Part shown: positions 61,693-64,000 of the stretch, one piece after another
Layout of the letters: each line of letters begins with the position of its first letter
Position numbering within the stretch: the stretch's first letter is position 1
Assembly (NCBI GenBank): GCA_031261445.1
Contig: JAISJQ010000002.1
Location: forward strand, 62,001-126,000
From: Oscillospiraceae bacterium
GTDB lineage: Bacteria > Bacillota > Clostridia > Oscillospirales > Acutalibacteraceae
Direction of reading: 5' to 3'
Length of the DNA stretch: 64,000 bases
The notes under the pieces: model-generated
Told to the model about the DNA's origin: nothing
What the model saw: only the letters and a program-made list of their open reading frames with translations
The model's database searches: none
Made by a program: the position numbers and the translations under genes

Positions 61693-62608
61693 AAGTAGAA
61701 AACCAATCCGGCAGATCCGCCTCAAAGCGACAAAAGTCCCCTGTGCGCGGGTGCACAAAACCCAGCACGGCGGCAAACAGACACTGCCCGCCCAGCGCGA
61801 TTTCGGTCGCGGGCATTTTGCCCGACCGATAGAGCGTGTCCCCCGCCACGGGACGCCCCAAATGCGCCATGTGCACACGGATCTGGTGCGTGCGCCCGGT
61901 TTCTAGTCGCAGTTCCAAGAGCGAATACGCCCCGTACCCAGCCATGTGGAACGCCTCCAGCACGCGATAATGCGTCACGGCGCGGCGGGCGCTTTTGTCC
62001 GTCACGGCAAATTTCAGGCGCTCTTTGGGATGCCGCCCGATGGGCAAATCCACTGTGCCTTCCGCCGCGCGAAACGTCCCCACGCACACCGCGCGGTACA
62101 CGCGCTCCAGACTGTGCGCCTCCAACTGCGCGGCGAGGGCACGGTGCGCAAAGTCGTTTTTCGCCACCAGCAACAGGCCGGCGGTGTCCTTGTCAATGCG
62201 GTGCACGATGCCCGGACGCAGCACGCCATTGATGCCGCTCAGGCTATCGCCGCAATGCGCCAGCAGCGCATTGACCAGCGTGCCCGTGGGGTTGCCCGCG
62301 CCCGGATGCACCACCATCCCCTTGGGCTTATTGACCACCAGCAGGTCGTCGTCCTCGTACACAATCGCCAGCGGGATGTCTTCCGCGCGGACATGCAGTG
62401 CGGTCGGTTCGGGGAGCGTGATATGCAGCTGCACGCCAGGAGCAAGCTTGTCGTTTTTCTTCGCGATCTCTCCGTCCGCCGTCACCGCGCCCTGCGCCAG
62501 CAAGAGTTGCGCTTGCGAGCGCGTCAAGTCCGGGCAAAGCCGCGCCAGGAGCGTGTCCAAACGTGTGTCGGCGTCTTCGGGCGAGACGGTCCACGCTCTG
62601 TCCGTCAT
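61673..62608 (-). CDS. rluD: Ribosomal large subunit pseudouridine synthase (RluD type)
   Basis: The 311-residue enzyme has an S4-like N-terminal domain (TRSQAQLLLAQGAVTADGE) and the RluA/RluD catalytic core VVNKPKGMVVHPGAGN, RPGIVHRIDKDTAGLLLVAK with the catalytic Asp, and LETGRTHQIRVHMAHLGRPV. It isomerises uridines of 23S rRNA. Start and lspA stop overlap in ATGA. The last residues (FLDARY) are encoded by a CTAGATN array. divIVA-lspA-rluD is a common Firmicutes order. Confidence 0.93.
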   Translation of the reverse strand: MTDRAWTVSPEDADTRLDTLLARLCPDLTRSQAQLLLAQGAVTADGEIAKKNDKLAPGVQLHITLPEPTALHVRAEDIPLAIVYEDDDLLVVNKPKGMVVHPGAGNPTGTLVNALLAHCGDSLSGINGVLRPGIVHRIDKDTAGLLLVAKNDFAHRALAAQLEAHSLERVYRAVCVGTFRAAEGTVDLPIGRHPKERLKFAVTDKSARRAVTHYRVLEAFHMAGYGAYSLLELRLETGRTHQIRVHMAHLGRPVAGDTLYRSGKMPATEIALGGQCLFAAVLGFVHPRTGDFCRFEADLPDWFSTFLDARY

Positions 62609-63090
62609 TGCGCAGACCCAGCTTTTTTCTCGCGCAGAGCTTCGCGGATCACCAAAAATGCCAGCGCCGCCACTGCGCAGGTCAATACGGTATCCGCGCT
62701 GTTGAACACCGCAAAGCGGACGAAGGTGGGCTCAATAAAATCCACCACAAAGCCTAAGCGGATGCGATCCACCAGATTGCCCAGTCCGCCACCGATGATC
62801 AGTGCCAGACAGACGCGCTGGGAAAGCGCGAATTTGCGCGTGCCCAGAAAAAGATACAGCACACAGCCCAGCAGAATCAGCGCGATGAGCACGGTGAGGA
62901 TCTGCGGGTGCGCTTGCAAAAAGCTGAACGCCACGCCCGTGTTGCGGGTGTGGTGCAGGCGTATCCCCAAAAAAGCGCGGGTGCACTCCCCCAGCGGCAG
63001 CGCACGCACGAGGACGGCTTTGGCGATTTGGTCAAGGAGCACCGCGCCCGCAATCAATGCGCACAGCAGTAGGCTCTGCGTTCGCTTCAT
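62605..63090 (-). CDS. lspA: Lipoprotein signal peptidase (signal peptidase II)
   Basis: The 161-residue membrane aspartic protease removes signal peptides of lipoproteins. It has four hydrophobic segments, HHTRNTGVAFS, GGGLGNLVDRI with the first catalytic Asp, VVDFIE and FNSADTVL with the second. GGAG precedes the ATG. It is 3 bases downstream of divIVA. Confidence 0.95.
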   Translation of the reverse strand: MKRTQSLLLCALIAGAVLLDQIAKAVLVRALPLGECTRAFLGIRLHHTRNTGVAFSFLQAHPQILTVLIALILLGCVLYLFLGTRKFALSQRVCLALIIGGGLGNLVDRIRLGFVVDFIEPTFVRFAVFNSADTVLTCAVAALAFLVIREALREKKAGSAQ

Positions 63091-63093
63091 CGT

Positions 63094-63876
63094 TTACTCC
63101 GTAAAATAGCCGGAAAAGCGCGTCGCGTCCGCGGTCGCGCTGGACTGCGCGGCAGACGAAACCGCTTGGGCTTCTTCCGACACGGCGGGTTCTGTTTGTA
63201 CAGCGATGGGGGTCGGCGACACGGCGGACGCCTCTTCCGGCTCTGTCGCGCTGGCGGGTGCGGGGGCAATGTCGTCGGGGAGCTGGCGCAAAACGCGCAG
63301 TTGGTGCTCGTAGGCGTTGATCATATCGAGCTTAAAGCGTGCCGACAGCGCGGAGAGCTCGTCCGCCTCACGCCGAATATTCGCCCGCTGATCTTCCAGA
63401 TTATGTAGCGCCGCATAGGCCTTCTGTTCCGCGCCGCGAATGAGCACGGCGGAGCGCTCCTTGGCGGTCTCCTCGGCCTGTGTTGCCAAATCTTTGGCGT
63501 CGCGCAGGCGTTGCTCGGCGGTGGCGGTGGCCTCGCGCAGTTTCACATCCGCCTTGGCGTTGGCGGCGGCGATGAGCTCCTGTGCGTTCTGCTCGGTTTG
63601 TAGCTTGATTTTGCGTGCCTCTTCGTTGGCATCGCGCAAAATCTCATCGGCCATGATTTCCGCTTTAGAAAGCGCACGGGTGATGGAATCGCGCTGTTCC
63701 ACATATTGCTTGAGCTCCTCGGCCAGCTGTGCGCTCATGGCGCGTAGCTGCTCGAGCTCCTGCCGACTTTTCTCAAAGACATCGGCCACAGAGCCCAGGT
63801 AATCCTGCACTTCTTCGGGCTTATAGCCTTGCCGCGCCGTTGAAAAACGATGTGCGCGAATTTCGCGTGCGTCCAT
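63094..63876 (-). CDS. divIVA: Cell-division/polar-growth protein DivIVA
   Basis: The 260-residue protein has the DivIVA N-terminal lipid-binding segment (REIRAHRFSTARQGYKPEEVQDYL), then a long coiled coil (about 30-200) rich in Ala/Glu, then a Pro/Ala/Ser tail. It marks curved membranes at poles and septa. GGGAGA precedes the ATG. It is followed by lspA and rluD in one probable operon. Confidence 0.9.
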   Translation of the reverse strand: MDAREIRAHRFSTARQGYKPEEVQDYLGSVADVFEKSRQELEQLRAMSAQLAEELKQYVEQRDSITRALSKAEIMADEILRDANEEARKIKLQTEQNAQELIAAANAKADVKLREATATAEQRLRDAKDLATQAEETAKERSAVLIRGAEQKAYAALHNLEDQRANIRREADELSALSARFKLDMINAYEHQLRVLRQLPDDIAPAPASATEPEEASAVSPTPIAVQTEPAVSEEAQAVSSAAQSSATADATRFSGYFTE

Positions 63877-63910
63877 AATTTCTCCCTACCCCTTCCAAGT
63901 GTTTCGCGCT

Positions 63911-64000
63911 CTATTGCGGCGGAAAAAAGCTTGTGTTCGCGCCAATGGCGTCAATCTCCACGTTGGGCGGCAGGACAATCCAGCCGCTGTTGCCGTTCTT
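63911..64000 (-). CDS. C-terminal end of a division-associated protein, perhaps SepF
   Basis: The last 29 codons of a minus-strand gene read KNGNSGWIVLPPNVEIDAIG and end FFPPQ before TAG. The GWIVLPPNVEI segment and its place directly before divIVA recall the end of SepF, which links FtsZ to the membrane. Too little is visible to be sure. Confidence 0.4.
   Translation of the reverse strand, partial: KNGNSGWIVLPPNVEIDAIGANTSFFPPQ

Overview
The window looks like a chromosomal segment of a Gram-positive, GC-rich member of the Clostridia, most like uncultured Oscillospiraceae/Ruminococcaceae. That placement is inferred from gene content, not from a marker search. The evidence is a perfect CIRCE operator in front of groES-groEL, DivIVA next to lspA and rluD, a MecA-type adaptor, RecD2, YajC, type III pantothenate kinase, a CDP-glycerol/teichoic-acid type transferase, a class A RNase P RNA, and many sigma-A promoters with 16-18 bp spacers. 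There are no rRNA genes, no CRISPR array, no transposase and no complete prophage.

Layout: 1-4800 is a lower-GC accessory block on the minus strand: a PH-like protein, a TIM-barrel isomerase, an unusual four-domain fusion (HAM1-GNAT-GrpB-NUDIX), an aminoglycoside-phosphotransferase-like kinase, a VOC protein and a broken ORF. 5-16 kb holds a metallophosphoesterase, a degenerate three-gene Rnf-like module (D-E-A) followed by engB, mecA, rpe, a CDP-alcohol phosphatidyltransferase, recA, a pentapeptide-repeat protein and a TrxB-like flavoprotein. 16.2-17.9 kb is a small AT-rich island with two zincin-like proteins. 17.9-19.5 kb is a holin plus LysM-amidase cassette with a LexA-box-like sequence inside its promoter. 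19.8-31 kb has a GH31 glucosidase, coaB/coaC as separate genes with a P1 peptidase, a phosphoesterase, a DUF1540 protein, an isocitrate-dehydrogenase-type enzyme, groESL and a secreted DUF4874/DUF4832 protein. 31.6-37.8 kb carries murG, yajC, a type 4 uracil-DNA glycosylase, a mini surface protein, mnmE and recD2. 38.7-51.5 kb carries an amidase_6 protein, gamma-carbonic anhydrase, membrane M28 peptidase, amidohydrolase, coaX, a large anchored secreted protein, a two-component system, an HtrA protease, ribF and a 45-residue orphan peptide. 51.8-64 kb has tRNA-Leu, a teichoic-acid/GT4 fusion, lepA, glgP, a signal-peptidase-like pseudoenzyme, a lipoprotein, rnpB, rluD, lspA, divIVA and a probable sepF end.

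The most unusual feature of the window is its intergenic DNA. Nearly every gap is filled by a few families of short phased arrays: heptamers of CAATNNN, CAGANGN and CTAGATN type, hexamers of AANNTY, AGYAMY and 6+6 TATG type, and hairpins sharing the ends GTAGGGGC...GCCCCTAC with co-varying inner stems. The heptamer arrays run into gene ends and supply the last codons and stop codons of at least nine genes. Because 7 is not a multiple of 3, the CAATNNN arrays put stops in all three frames of one strand.

Most other genes are housekeeping functions (translation, coenzyme A, cell wall, DNA repair, chaperones). All functional calls come from reading motifs and overall family resemblance; no database search was run.
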